From the NCBI RefSeq assembly GCF_914767665.1, contig NC_059502.1, positions 44,317,812 to 44,381,811 of the forward strand: a DNA stretch of 64,000 bases, written 5' to 3'. The notes beneath the pieces were generated by a model. It saw nothing but the letters and a program-made list of their open reading frames with translations, made no database searches and had not been told where the DNA came from. Position 1 is the stretch's first letter. The number at the start of each line of letters is the position of its first letter. The stretch is from Harmonia axyridis (Eukaryota > Arthropoda > Insecta > Coleoptera > Coccinellidae). Positions 23,115 through 34,648 of the stretch are shown piece by piece. Position numbers and translations under genes: made by a program.

Positions 23115-23785
23115 AAATTTTGAGCGAATCAACTTGGGTTAATTTATTCCGTGCACTCTGAAAACTCAATGAAAAACAAGATGTTCCATGAAAAAATATT
23201 TGTTCATTAACCGAGGTACACTTTTTTGGTACACCCTGTATATTTCCAAACAATTAGATAATGAAGCTCATGAAGCTCTAATAGAACCTCGTGTTACTGT
23301 GTCGAAAAATATTCGAAAATATCAGCATTGCATTGAGCATTGCATCAATGTTGTTGGAACAGCCTGTATGTAATGAAAGAACTCATTTCAATTTATAAGA
23401 TATAAGCCATCGTTTTATTCTTATGATTCTCCAACAAAGCTAAATAATTTTTATGATAGCAAAATAAAATAAAACATTTTCCGCAGACGTGCCTTATCAG
23501 CATCGGATTTTTATTTTCAAAGCAGTGTGATCAGATTAAGTAAAAATCTACCTTTTAGTAGCAGGGCCGGCGCTAGCAATTTTGTCGCCTAAAGCAAAGA
23601 ATTTTTTAGCGCCCCTGCTGAAAAAGAATCAATCAAACCCCCCACACCACCCCCCCCCCCCAACAAGAAACATTAACTGCTTCGATGATGTCTTGTAATC
23701 GTGCTTAAAAAAATTTTAATTCTAGTGAATAAAGAATTTTTTTATTTTGGTATATAATATACTGATTTTTGATTGAAATACAACA
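23115..23785. repeat. Repeat V, second copy
   Basis: Matches 16331-17000. It contains GGGCCGGCGCTAGC and a poly-C run (about 23641-23662) whose length differs between copies. Confidence 0.8.
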
Positions 23786-24847
23786 GCAAAACTGAACAAA
23801 TACATATAGGTAGACATATGTCAAAAAAAAACCTTTATAAAACAAAATATCACATTTCTTAAAAACGTAGGAACGGTAAAAAAATCATTTTACCTACAAT
23901 AAATTCATAATAATAATACTTTACGTGCCTGCTTTTGGAGAAAAGTCAGATCGAATAAAACGAAATGTGTATTTACCTTATGTCTTTTTACGCTGTAGGT
24001 ATCTCTGATTTATTACCTAAGTAATCAGGGGTGTAGAAATTGAGGGAGTACTGGGGGTAATCCCCCCCCCCAAGATTTTCAAAATATAAAATTTCAGAAA
24101 TCTCGTAAAAACGAAGAACTAAAATTTCTCCATAAAATGGACCGATAATGCTCATTTCACTTTTCTTTGAAATCAACGCGTCAGTAAAAAAATCGGACCC
24201 ATTGCAATTTATTTGTGAAGACATCAGTTTTAAATTGACTATATCTACGGGTTGTTCCTGAATTGGAGATACAAATGAATACAGAGAGATACAGATTTCT
24301 CGGATCATTTTAAGAAAAAAAGTCTCATAAAATGAATCCGCAAACGCTTTGTTTATGAGATATAGGTGTTAAAGTTCAAATTTTTCTCTCATAGCCCCTT
24401 CCCTTCATAAGATATCCAACTTGAATTTGCATAGATATTCCAATTTGAAGTTTTCATCATGTGATATCCTTATTTTTAAATGCAAATCTACAGGGTGAAT
24501 TTTTTCTGAGTTTAAAAAGAAACTCCCATTTTACTTCGTAACTCCAATTCAACAACACCTAGTATAAGTATAAGATAGCACGGGCGTAGCCGTGGGGGGG
24601 GTTTTGGGGGTTCAAACCCCCCCCCGAAATGTTGAAGATGTCAAAAAAAACCTATTCTTTTTTCAAAATCTCGAAAATATTTTTTAATGGAATTTGTAAA
24701 AAGTGAATGAAATTATCACTCTCAGTTCAATTAATTTGTAATGTGAAATTTGAATTAAATTACCTCTACGTAATCCAGTCAATTTGTGCTCACATGTGCC
24801 CCTCAAAGGAAAGTAATGAGTTAGATTGATTTTTTCGCTCGTATGTA

Positions 24848-25753
24848 ACGGGTGTTTTTTTTCGAGGTATATAACTTTATATTGGCATTACTGTTCAAGA
24901 TGGCGACCGATTTAACAGCTGTTAAGTGATTTATTCTCAGTTCGGTTTGGCAATTCATCATGAATAGAAACATACCTGAACAATGCTTGAAAATAGTGCA
25001 ATTTTATTTCGAAAATAATGGTTCTGTGCGGAATACGTATCGCGCACTACGTCCATTAGCGATGAAGCGCACTTCTGGTTGAATGGCTACGTCAACAAAC
25101 AAAATTGCCGCATTTGGAGTGAAGCTAATCCTCAAGTGTATGTCGAAACACCGTTACATCTAGAAAAACTGACTGTTTGGTGCGCTTTATGGGCTGGTGG
25201 AATCATTAGTCTGTACTTCTTCAAAAACGATGATGGAGAGAACGTTACTGTCAATGGTGATCGGTAGAGAACCATGATTATTAACTCTTTCAATCCTAAA
25301 TTGAACAACCATGATGTCCAGGAGCTGTGGTTCCAACAAGACGGCGCAACATGTCACATAGCTCGTGCCACAATCGATTTATTGGAAGACACGTTTGGTG
25401 ACCGCCTAATTTCACGTTTTGGACCAATTGGCCTCCAAGATCTTGTGATTTAACACCGCTAGACTACTTTCTGTGGGACTATGTAAAGTCATTGGTCTAT
25501 GCGGATAAGCCACAAACTCTTGGCCATTTGGAAGACAACATTCGCCGTGTTATTATGTTGGAAAAGTCATCGAAAATTGGACGTCCAGATTCGACTACAT
25601 CCGAGCCAGCCTTGTCGGTCATATGCCATAAATCATATTTAAAATGTAATGCCACAAGATTATCTTGCGGATAAATAAAATTCATATCAATCGAATAATC
25701 CATCGTTGTTTTATTGCAATTTAAAGTTCTATAGCTCTAAAAAAAACACCCTT
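24848..25753 (+). mobile_element. Internally deleted mariner-like element, left arm
   Basis: The ends GGGTGTTTTTTTT and its complement, with a further shared inner block (AACTTTA-ATTG), sit next to TA (24846-24847, 25754-25755). It is inside the hAT at 24579-26371. At 906 bases it is shorter than a full mariner, because much of the transposase is missing. Confidence 0.85.
24960..25673 (+). pseudogene. Mariner-like transposase, internally deleted, left arm
   Basis: The gene starts at ATG 24960 (MNRNIPEQCLKIVQFYF, a typical N-terminus), runs to RALRPL, then jumps directly into the catalytic domain (SDEAHFWLNGYVNKQ from about 25058) in another frame. The rest of the DNA-binding region and linker are deleted. 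The core continues with WCALWAGGII, a TAG stop at 25265-25267, WFQQDGATCH (second D), a frameshift near 25430, and PRSCDLTPLDYFLW (third D). The first D is in SDEAHF. The family is widespread in insects. One internal deletion, one stop and at least two frameshifts make it dead. The right arm holds the same lesions. Confidence 0.88.
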
Positions 25754-26907
25754 TATTTTTTTGGGTTCTGAATCCGAATCTGAGGTTTAGCACCAAAATT
25801 CTTTGACAGAACAAAAAAAAATACAAAAAAAATTTAATCTTTCTTCCATAAAGTTTTTTGCCCGAAAAACCTGGCTCAAACGATAGTTCAAAATTGGCGT
25901 ATTATATCTATCTCTGCTAAAACTCAGTTGATGGGATAGTTTTAATTTCTTCGATTCATTATCTCTGTTTCTGGGGTGCAGAATTCGAATCTGAAGTTTG
26001 CCACCAAAATTTCATGATAAAACATTGAAAAAAATGCAAAAAACGTGATAACTATAATTTTTTACCGGTGTTTTGCATATAAACTTTCTACTCATAAATT
26101 TGAATTTGAGTACTCTGTTGTATAAATACTACGACGGTATTTTTTTCCTGAATGTATTTATACGAATCGATGTAAAGAAATAAACTAAATTTCAAAAAAT
26201 GATTTTGAAAATGCTTATTTTTTCTCAAAACATACTTGAAAAATAAAACTAGTGAAAATAGACTGAAATGGTTGGCTCTTTTGAAGTTGATATATTTAAA
26301 AAGAAAAACATAAGATTCTTTTTATAATATGTAAAACCCCCCCCCGAAACTGAAACCTGGCTACGCCCGTGTAAGATAGAAATAATCCAGTTATCAATAA
26401 AAAAAAATTATTTCGAGAAATTTGGTTGGATCTTCATTATCAAACCTCTTTTTCTTCTTCTTTTGAAAATTTTTTTCAATTAACCTCCCCAGGAAAAAAA
26501 AAGATGTACGCCCTTGTAAGTAATATATCTGATTTTCACATTCCCAAGACACAAGAAATATCAACTGCGTTCAATCGCACGCAAAGATTCGAAAACTAAA
26601 TGGGAAAACATATGTTCCGCCGAAAACATTTGGCATTTAATAGTTACTAGTTTCAAATGCAGAATCGTAGGAGTTTTCAATATGTTGAATGTGTAAACAC
26701 TTCCACATAATTCGAAAGCGAAGATAGTGTTGTTTTTCGTCTTTGTGAAATACATTTCATCCCTCTTTCAATTAGGGTAATAGTCAATGCTGCGTATATT
26801 GGTTGGGTTGCCATGTGTTATTTATTGAACAGGCGCATGCGGCTTGATAAAGACGGTCTGGAGATTTTTATTGCAGGGAATGTCGATGAACGCAGCGGAG
26901 CGGACCA

Positions 26908-26934
26908 ACCTCATGTTGTTTTTAAGAATCAAAA
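26908..26934. other. 27-base spacer at the palindrome centre
   Basis: The first 25 bases match the sequence that follows GCGGACCA in the single P copy at 47490-47514. The spacer therefore belongs to the left arm's ancestral sequence, and the inversion joint lies at about 26932-26934. Confidence 0.85.
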
Positions 26935-27470
26935 TGGTCCGCTCCGCTGCGTTCATCGACATTCCCTGCAATAAAAATCTCCAGACCGTCTTTATCAAGC
27001 CGCATGCGCCTGTTCAATAAATAACACATGGCAACCCAACCAATATACGCAGCATTGACTATTACCCTAATTGAAAGAGGGATGAAATGTATTTCACAAA
27101 GACGAAAAACAACACTATCTTCGCTTTCGAATTATGTGGAAGTGTTTACACATTCAACATATTGAAAACTCCTACGATTCTGCATTTGAAACTAGTAACT
27201 ATTAAATGCCAAATGTTTTCGGCGGAACATATGTTTTCCCATTTAGTTTTCGAATCTTTGCGTGCGATTGAACGCAGTTGATATTTCTTGTGTCTTGGGA
27301 ATGTGAAAATCAGATATATTACTTACAAGGGCGTACATCTTTTTTTTTCCTGGGGAGGTTAATTGAAAAAAATTTTCAAAAGAAGAAGAAAAAGAGGTTT
27401 GATAATGAAGATCCAACCAAATTTCTCGAAATAATTTTTTTTTATTGATAACTGGATTATTTCTATCTTA

Positions 27471-29265
27471 CACGGGCGTAGCCAGGTTTCAGTTTCGGGG
27501 GGGGGGGTTTACATATTATAAAAAGAATCTTATGTTTTTCTTTTTAAATATATCAACTTCAAAAGAGCCAACCATTTCAGTCTATTTTCACTAGTTTTAT
27601 TTTTCAAGTATGTTTTGAGAAAAAATAAGCATTTTCAAAATCATTTTTTGAAATTTAGTTTATTTCTTTACATCGATTCGTATAAATACATTCAGGAAAA
27701 AAATACCGTCGTAGTATTTATACAACAGAGTACTCAAATTCAAATTTATGAGTAGAAAGTTTATATGCAAAACACCGGTAAAAAATTATAGTTATCACGT
27801 TTTTTGCATTTTTTTCAATGTTTTATCATGAAATTTTGGTGGCAAACTTCAGATTCGAATTCTGCACCCCAGAAACAGAGATAATGAATCGAAGAAATTA
27901 AAACTATCCCATCAACTGAGTTTTAGCAGAGATAGATATAATACGCCAATTTTGAACTATCGTTTGAGCCAGGTTTTTCGGGCAAAAAACTTTATGGAAG
28001 AAAGATTAAATTTTTTTTGTATTTTTTTTTTGTTCTGTCAAAGAATTTTGGTGCTAAACCTCAGATTCGGATTCAGAACCCAAAAAAATAAAGGGTGTTT
28101 TTTTTAGAGCTATAGAACTTTAAATTGCAATAAAACAACGATGGATTATTCGATTGATATGAATTTTATTTATCCGCAAGATAATCTTGTGGCATTACAT
28201 TTTAAATATGATTTATGGCATATGACCGACAAGGCTGGCTCGGATGTAGTCGAATCTGGACGTCCAATTTTCGATGACTTTTCCAACATAATAACACGGC
28301 GAATGTTGTCTTCCAAATGGCCAAGAGTTTGTGGCTTATCCGCATAGACCAATGACTTTACATAGTCCCACAGAAAGTAGTCTAGCGGTGTTAAATCACA
28401 AGATCTTGGAGGCCAATTGGTCCAAAACGTGAAATTAGGCGGTCACCAAACGTGTCTTCCAATAAATCGATTGTGGCACGAGCTATGTGACATGTTGCGC
28501 CGTCTTGTTGGAACCACAGCTCCTGGACATCATGGTTGTTCAATTCAGGATTGAAAGAGTTAATAATCATGGTTCTCTACCGATCACCATTGACAGTAAC
28601 GTTCTCTCCATCATCGTTTTTGAAGAAGTACAGACTAATGATTCCACCAGCCCATAAAGCGCACCAAACAGTCAGTTTTTCTAGATGTAACGGTGTTTCG
28701 ACATACACTTGAGGATTAGCTTCACTCCAAATGCGGCAATTTTGTTTGTTGACGTAGCCATTCAACCAGAAGTGCGCTTCATCGCTAATGGACGTAGTGC
28801 GCGATACGTATTCCGCACAGAACCATTATTTTCGAAATAAAATTGCACTATTTTCAAGCATTGTTCAGGTATGTTTCTATTCATGATGAATCGCCAAACC
28901 GAACTGAGAATAAATCACTTAACAGCTGTTAAATCGGTCGCCATCTTGAACAGTAATGCCAATATAAAGTTATATACCTCGAAAAAAAACACCCGTTACA
29001 TACGAGCGAAAAAATCAATCTAACTCATTACTTTCCTTTGAGGGGCACATGTGAGCACAAATTGACTGGATTACGTAGAGGTAATTTAATTCAAATTTCA
29101 CATTACAAATTAATTGAACTGAGAGTGATAATTTCATTCACTTTTTACAAATTCCATTAAAAAATATTTTCGAGATTTTGAAAAAAGAATAGGTTTTTTT
29201 TGACATCTTCAACATTTCGGGGGGGGGTTTGAACCCCCAAAACCCCCCCCACGGCTACGCCCGTG
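27471..29265. mobile_element. hAT-type element in the right arm (mirror of 24579-26371)
   Basis: Same CACGGGCGTAGCC ends and the same 8-base duplication in inverted form (CTATCTTA at 27463-27470 and 29266-29273). Because both arms share the same target duplication, it was present before the inverted duplication, not inserted twice. Confidence 0.92.
28091..28996 (-). pseudogene. Mariner-like element and transposase relic, right arm
   Basis: Mirror copy of 24848-25753, with TA at 28089-28090 and 28997-28998. It has the same internal deletion, stop and frameshifts (DDE part 28577-28786 and on to about 28170). A few single-base differences from the left arm exist (for example at about 28543, 28894). 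Confidence 0.87.
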
Positions 29266-30966
29266 CTATCTTATACTTATACTAGGTGTTGTTGAATTGG
29301 AGTTACGAAGTAAAATGGGAGTTTCTTTTTAAACTCAGAAAAAATTCACCCTGTAGATTTGCATTTAAAAATAAGGATATCACATGATGAAAACTTCAAA
29401 TTGGAATATCTATGCAAATTCAAGTTGGATATCTTATGAAGGGAAGGGGCTATGAGAGAAAAATTTGAACTTTAACACCTATATCTCATAAACAAAGCGT
29501 TTGCGGATTCATTTTATGAGACTTTTTTTCTTAAAATGATCCGAGAAATCTGTATCTCTCTGTATTCATTTGTATCTCCAATTCAGGAACAACCCGTAGA
29601 TATAGTCAATTTAAAACTGATGTCTTCACAAATAAATTGCAATGGGTCCGATTTTTTTACTGACGCGTTGATTTCAAAGAAAAGTGAAATGAGCATTATC
29701 GGTCCATTTTATGGAGAAATTTTAGTTCTTCGTTTTTACGAGATTTCTGAAATTTTATATTTTGAAAATCTTGGGGGGGGGATTACCCCCAGTACTCCCT
29801 CAATTTCTACACCCCTGATTACTTAGGTAATAAATCAGAGATACCTACAGCGTAAAAAGACATAAGGTAAATACACATTTCGTTTTATTCGATCTGACTT
29901 TTCTCCAAAAGCAGGCACGTAAAGTATTATTATTATGAATTTATTGTAGGTAAAATGATTTTTTTACCGTTCCTACGTTTTTAAGAAATGTGATATTTTG
30001 TTTTATAAAGGTTTTTTTTGACATATGTACCTATATGTATTTGTTCAGTTTTGCTGTTGTATTTCAATCAAAAATCAGTATATTATATACCAAAATAAAA
30101 AAATTCTTTATTCACTAGAATTAAAATTTTTTTAAGCACGATTACAAGACATCATCGAAGCAGTTAATGTTTCTTGTTGGGGGGGGGGGGGTGTTGTGGG
30201 GGGTTTGATTGATTCTTTTTCAGCAGGGGCGCTAAAAAATTCTTTGCTTCAGGCGACAAAATTGCTAGCGCCGGCCCTGCTACTAAAAGGTAGATTTTTA
30301 CTTAATCTGATCACACTGCTTTGAAAATAAAAATCCGATGCTGATAAGGCACGTCTGCGGAAAATGTTTTATTTTATTTTGCTATCATAAAAATTATTTA
30401 GCTTTGTTGGAGAATCATAAGAATAAAACGATGGCTTATATCTTATAAATTGAAATGAGTTCTTTCATTACATACAGGCTGTTCCAACAATATTGATGCA
30501 ATGCTCAATGCAATGCTGATATTTTCGAATATTTTTCGACACAGTAACACGAGGTTCTATTAGAGCTTCATGAGCTTCATTATCTAATTGTTTGGAAATA
30601 TACAGGGTGTACCAAAAAAGTGTACCTCGATTAATGAACAAATATTTTTTCATGGAACATCTTGTTTTTCATTGAGTTTTCAGAGTGCACGGAATAAATT
30701 AACCCAAGTTGATTCGCTCAAAATTTACCGTTTTTGAAAGATCTCGATTTTTTATAAAGTGAAGGGGCTTTGGAAGATCCTAATCACTTCGAAATGAATG
30801 AATTTATTCAAAACAAGTCAATTAATTGACGAATCATTCAAACGTTATTATCGGGCTTATTCTAAATGGCATCGCCTGCATTTTATTTTCTTAATAGGTA
30901 GCAAATTTTAGTATCTTTGAAAGGTTGTCTACTGAATGACAAAATAAATTATAGGGTGTACCAGTT

Positions 30967-33900
30967 CAGAGCTGTGACGAGCACTGAAAAAAAGTGCTTG
31001 AGCACTAAGCACTCGAAAAAAAAAGGGCTTCGAGCACCAAGCACTAAGCACCGATTTTCACAAAAGACTAGCCATTACAAAGCACTTTGTAAAAGTAATT
31101 CGAAATTTCGAGCACTAAGCACTAAGCACTTTAGTAGGAACTGTTGAAAGTGAAGTTTTTTAATCGGAAAATATATTGTTCCTATAATCTAATGTAAGAT
31201 TATGGTCGGGTAAGAGAAGAAGTACACCAGAATTTTATAGAAGCGAACTGATTCAAAATAGTAAATTTTTCGAAGTTGATAATATAAACTGGATTATCAA
31301 AATAAAGAAGAATGAGCAAAATGAAAATGAAAGAGAACAAGTTCAAATTCTTCAAATATGATTTCGAATTTTTAACAATTCAATTTTTATTTTAAAAAAA
31401 TGTTTGACTATATTTGAATGAAAGTAAAAATTGAATTGCCACAATAATGAATGATACTAGTTAACCAACAGATAAATTGAATATCAAATAGCAGGAACCT
31501 GCATGGAAGGGACGAATGTGATGAGTTATTATTCCATACTTGAAAACTTATGACTATATATTTTAGAGTCATCATTCAGCCTTATTATTTCGTCATAATA
31601 TCTGCAATGCTCGACCGAGGGTTCGACTCACTGATGATGAATCTGTCTTGAAATTCGATTGTGTTCGTCCGGCCGAAAAAATGATAATTCTCGGAGAGAT
31701 ATTCAAACTTGAAATTTTCAGGATATCTTCGAATATCGAATGTTGCTGTTTAGTTTGTCCAAATCCAACAAGGAATCTCGTAGATATAGCCAATTTCAAG
31801 AGTCGAAGAGAATATTATGTGGATAGCTCAACCAAAAACATAAAATTTCAAACAGAATATCTTGAAAAAATTATCCAATATTTCCTTGATCACAAAACCG
31901 ACGAGTTTGGCTTAACCATAACTAGGCTTCGGATGAATATGAATTTGCGTAACTGCATATTCCAATGTATATTTGAGTTAAAGTTCATATTTTAATCATT
32001 TTCTGTTATAAATACATATTTCCAAGATAAAATTGATTTTCAAACAAGAACAAATCTAATAGAACCGTTCTTTTGGCAAATCCCAAAGTGCTTTTATGAC
32101 TTTTTATGACCTACCCAACCCGCAAAGAATGCAGTATTCGGAGAAAATATTTATCCCAAATAATGGCATTAACACCATCTGGTAAGAAGGATAGTAAACC
32201 TCCTTTCTGTCGTTGTTTTTTAAGTGCCTACTGAAATATTTCTTTAGGCAAGTAGCAGAGCAATGAGAATTCGAATGTAAATATGAATTTCACCATGGAA
32301 GAATCCTAATGGAACTTTTTTGCGTATCAATTTCTTGACCCTTATACGTGTTAATTCTTATTATTTTAAGTTTCACTATCGTTTACCTAACCCATGTAAA
32401 TAATACTATTTTTGTTTAATCGACTATGTGCCAACGCTATACTAAACTAATAAAATTTTGAGATTGTATTCTTTACGAAAGAAGAAAATACGTAAACATA
32501 ATAAAATCATAAAACGTCTTGTCGGCTGAGAACAACTACAAAGGATGAATCTACAAACGGTATCCCATTAAAAACAGATGGTGTATAATATTCGATTGAA
32601 AATATTCCATTATCTCACATAATATATGTTACTGAAATTTCATAGACAAAATAAAGTGTCTGAATAATCTGGTTCGATTCAAGGAAAAAAACTTCAGATA
32701 GAAGAAATCCTAAAAAATGTGTTCACCCCGGTCTACCCTCGGGTCTACCAGCAACAAAAATGGGTAATAAAATTATCAAACGTGCCGACAGTAACAGCGG
32801 ACAGCCGTAATCACTTCTGAAGATAGAAACTCGCCTAGATGGAAATTTTTCGGACTAATAAAATAATAAAACGAAGTGATTTCCACAAATCTCTTACTGT
32901 TTGTGACAATTGTTTCGCCAACACTGTGACATAATCAGGGTACATACATTTCAACAGACCTTAAATAAGTGACAAAAATATGAGCATTGCCTGAAGAAAC
33001 ATAATTACTAAATAGGTCCAAATAAATTTTAAAGGTGTATTGGACGTTCACCACGCCAGGGATTTCCAAACTATTGAAGAAATTCTACAATGAACAAACA
33101 GATGTGAACTCACTGCTAGTATTGAATTTCTTCGAAAAGTTTGAAAATTCCAGGCGGCAAATGTCCCATATAACCGTAAAGTTTATTATGTCCAATTTAG
33201 TATTTCATTAAGGTTGTTCGAAATATCATGTCAAACACTTTAAAAAATAATTCAGATTATATATTTATTTTTATGTAAACACTTCACAGAAATATTTTCG
33301 GACTTTATTTCGTGAAATAACAATATACTAGCAAGAGGTTAATATCTAGCATCCATAAATAATGAAATATATCATTTTTGGAATCACAAGATCGGAGGTT
33401 TAGAAAAAGTCTCATTTCACGAGATCAAAATATGAAAATAAGTTTCATAATGAAAACTAAAAAGCAAGATATGGAAACTAAATTTACTTCTAGAATACAA
33501 CGCAAGCATAAAAAATAGAGGTATGATTAGAAAAAAGGAATTGTGATTTGTGACAATTGTCGACACAAAGCATTCATATTTTCAGAAAATTATTCAATTT
33601 TATCGTTTACAGTCTGGCCAACTACCAATGATCGAACTTTGTTAGACTTCCCTCAATCATGCAAAGATCAAAATTCTTATTGTTGAAAAAAAAGGGTAGG
33701 TATGGTAATTGTAATAACTTTCTCATTTACCTATAAGATAGGTATTGAAATGTTCAATTTCAAAATATCAAATATCATAATAGTACTGTTTATACTTTAT
33801 TTTATAAGAAATATCCTGGGATATGATTGAAAATTCAATTTCCTACTCTCCTTCCGCCTAACAAATGCATTGATTTTTAATAAATTAAACTTATCTGATA

Positions 33901-34080
33901 TATAAATGCACACTGAATTCACACAAAAGAGCCAGCGTCAGATCTTTATTGTGTGTACCTATTGAATTTCAATATACGATCAAAAACTAATCAGATTATG
34001 TGAAACGATCAAGGCGTCGAAACATATTCGTGTTATGCGGAAGTGCTTAGTGCTTAGTAATCCGCAAAAGTAATCGCGAG
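30967..34080. mobile_element. Element W in the right arm, without Z
   Basis: Inverted copy of 17654-22874. The GTGCTTAG-type block is at 30967-31141, the conserved unknown frame at 31648-31995, and the truncated left block ends at about 34077. The uninterrupted Z target is at about 31558. Confidence 0.65.
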
Positions 34081-34517
34081 AGATATTCAAACTTGAAATT
34101 TTCAGGATATCTTCGAATATCGAATGTTGCCGTTTAGTTTGTCCAAATCCAACAAGGAATCTCGTAGATATAGGCGTTCGAATTTTTTTTGAAGATTTCG
34201 AAACTTTTGATTCAATCTCAATAAAATGTTGCCTTTAGATGTTGAATAACAATTTCAAGAGTCGTAATGAATATTATGTGGATAGCTCAACCAAAAACAT
34301 AAAATTTCAAACAGAATATCTTGAAAAAATTATCCAATATTTCCTTGATCACAAAACCGACGAGTTTGGCTTAACCATAATTAGGCTTCGGATGAATATG
34401 AATTTGCATAACTGCATATTCCAATGTATATTTGAGTTCAAGTTCATATTTTAATCATTTTCTGTTTTAAATACATATTTCCAAGATAAAATTGGTTTTT
34501 AAACAAGAACAAATCTA

Positions 34518-34648
34518 AAAATAAAATAAAACGAAGTAATTTCCACTATGTTATTTAATTGTTAACAATTAAATAACATAGTGGAAATTACTTCGTTTTA
34601 TTTTATTTATAATGAATTTCCGCCAAGTAAGGACCGAATCCATTAAAT
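34518..34648. repeat. 131-base insertion with a perfect 90-base hairpin
   Basis: Bases 34519-34608 form a perfect palindrome without spacer, centred on GTTAAC (34561-34566). A further 40 bases follow. The whole insert is flanked by a perfect 13-base repeat AAGAACAAATCTA (34505-34517 and 34649-34661), which occurs once at this place in the other W copies (for example inverted at 19672-19690). One hairpin half (GTGGAAATTACTTCGTTTTA) also occurs in W at 15680-15699. Confidence 0.85.

Larger units (their letters stand above)
24579..26371. mobile_element. hAT-type element in the left arm, with a mariner inside
   Basis: The ends are CACGGGCGTAGCC and GGCTACGCCCGTG with a poly-G/poly-C run just inside. 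A perfect 8-base duplication TAAGATAG flanks it (24571-24578, 26372-26379). The equivalent P copy at 46936-46948 has a single GTATAAGATAG, the empty site. No hAT transposase is present. The mariner relic lies at 24848-25753. Confidence 0.93.
17237..26907 (+). repeat. Left arm of the large palindrome
   Basis: Every position pairs with the right arm 26935-34494. Coordinates of paired points sum to 53842 near the centre, 53841-53844 out to 22900, and 51731 beyond the Z insertion. Excluding Z (20173-22273), about 7.57 kb pairs with only scattered differences. Differences seen by eye include 22991, 23209, 23347, 23589, about 23811, 24951 and 25301. It contains W copy 2, the right W end (22700-22874), V, P, a hAT and a mariner relic. 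Confidence 0.95.
23770..26934. repeat. Repeat P, left-arm copy
   Basis: It is shared with 26935-30070 (inverted) and, more diverged, with 44385-47515. It carries a hAT insertion at 24579-26371 that the 44385-47515 copy lacks. Open frames at 23988-24308 (minus) and 26561-26755 (minus) recur in the other copies (29536-29826, 27087-27281, 46974-47225) but show no domain I know. It ends near GATGAACGCAGCGGAGCGG, the most GC-rich stretch here. Confidence 0.7.
26935..34494 (-). repeat. Right arm of the large palindrome
   Basis: Inverted copy of 17237-26907 without Z. At 23209 and 23589 (left arm), where the arms differ, the right arm agrees with the third copy of V at 16331-17000, so those left-arm bases look derived. 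The outer edge at 34494 lies at AAGATAAAATT; beyond it the left side continues GAATATTCAGCC-type sequence, whereas the right side continues as ordinary W (TAAACAAGAAC). Confidence 0.95.

Noticed and set aside
17237..34494. Palindrome as pure assembly artefact
   Set aside because: Not excluded, but the arm-specific Z insertion with a clean empty site and several substitutions shared with a third copy make a folded-read artefact unlikely.
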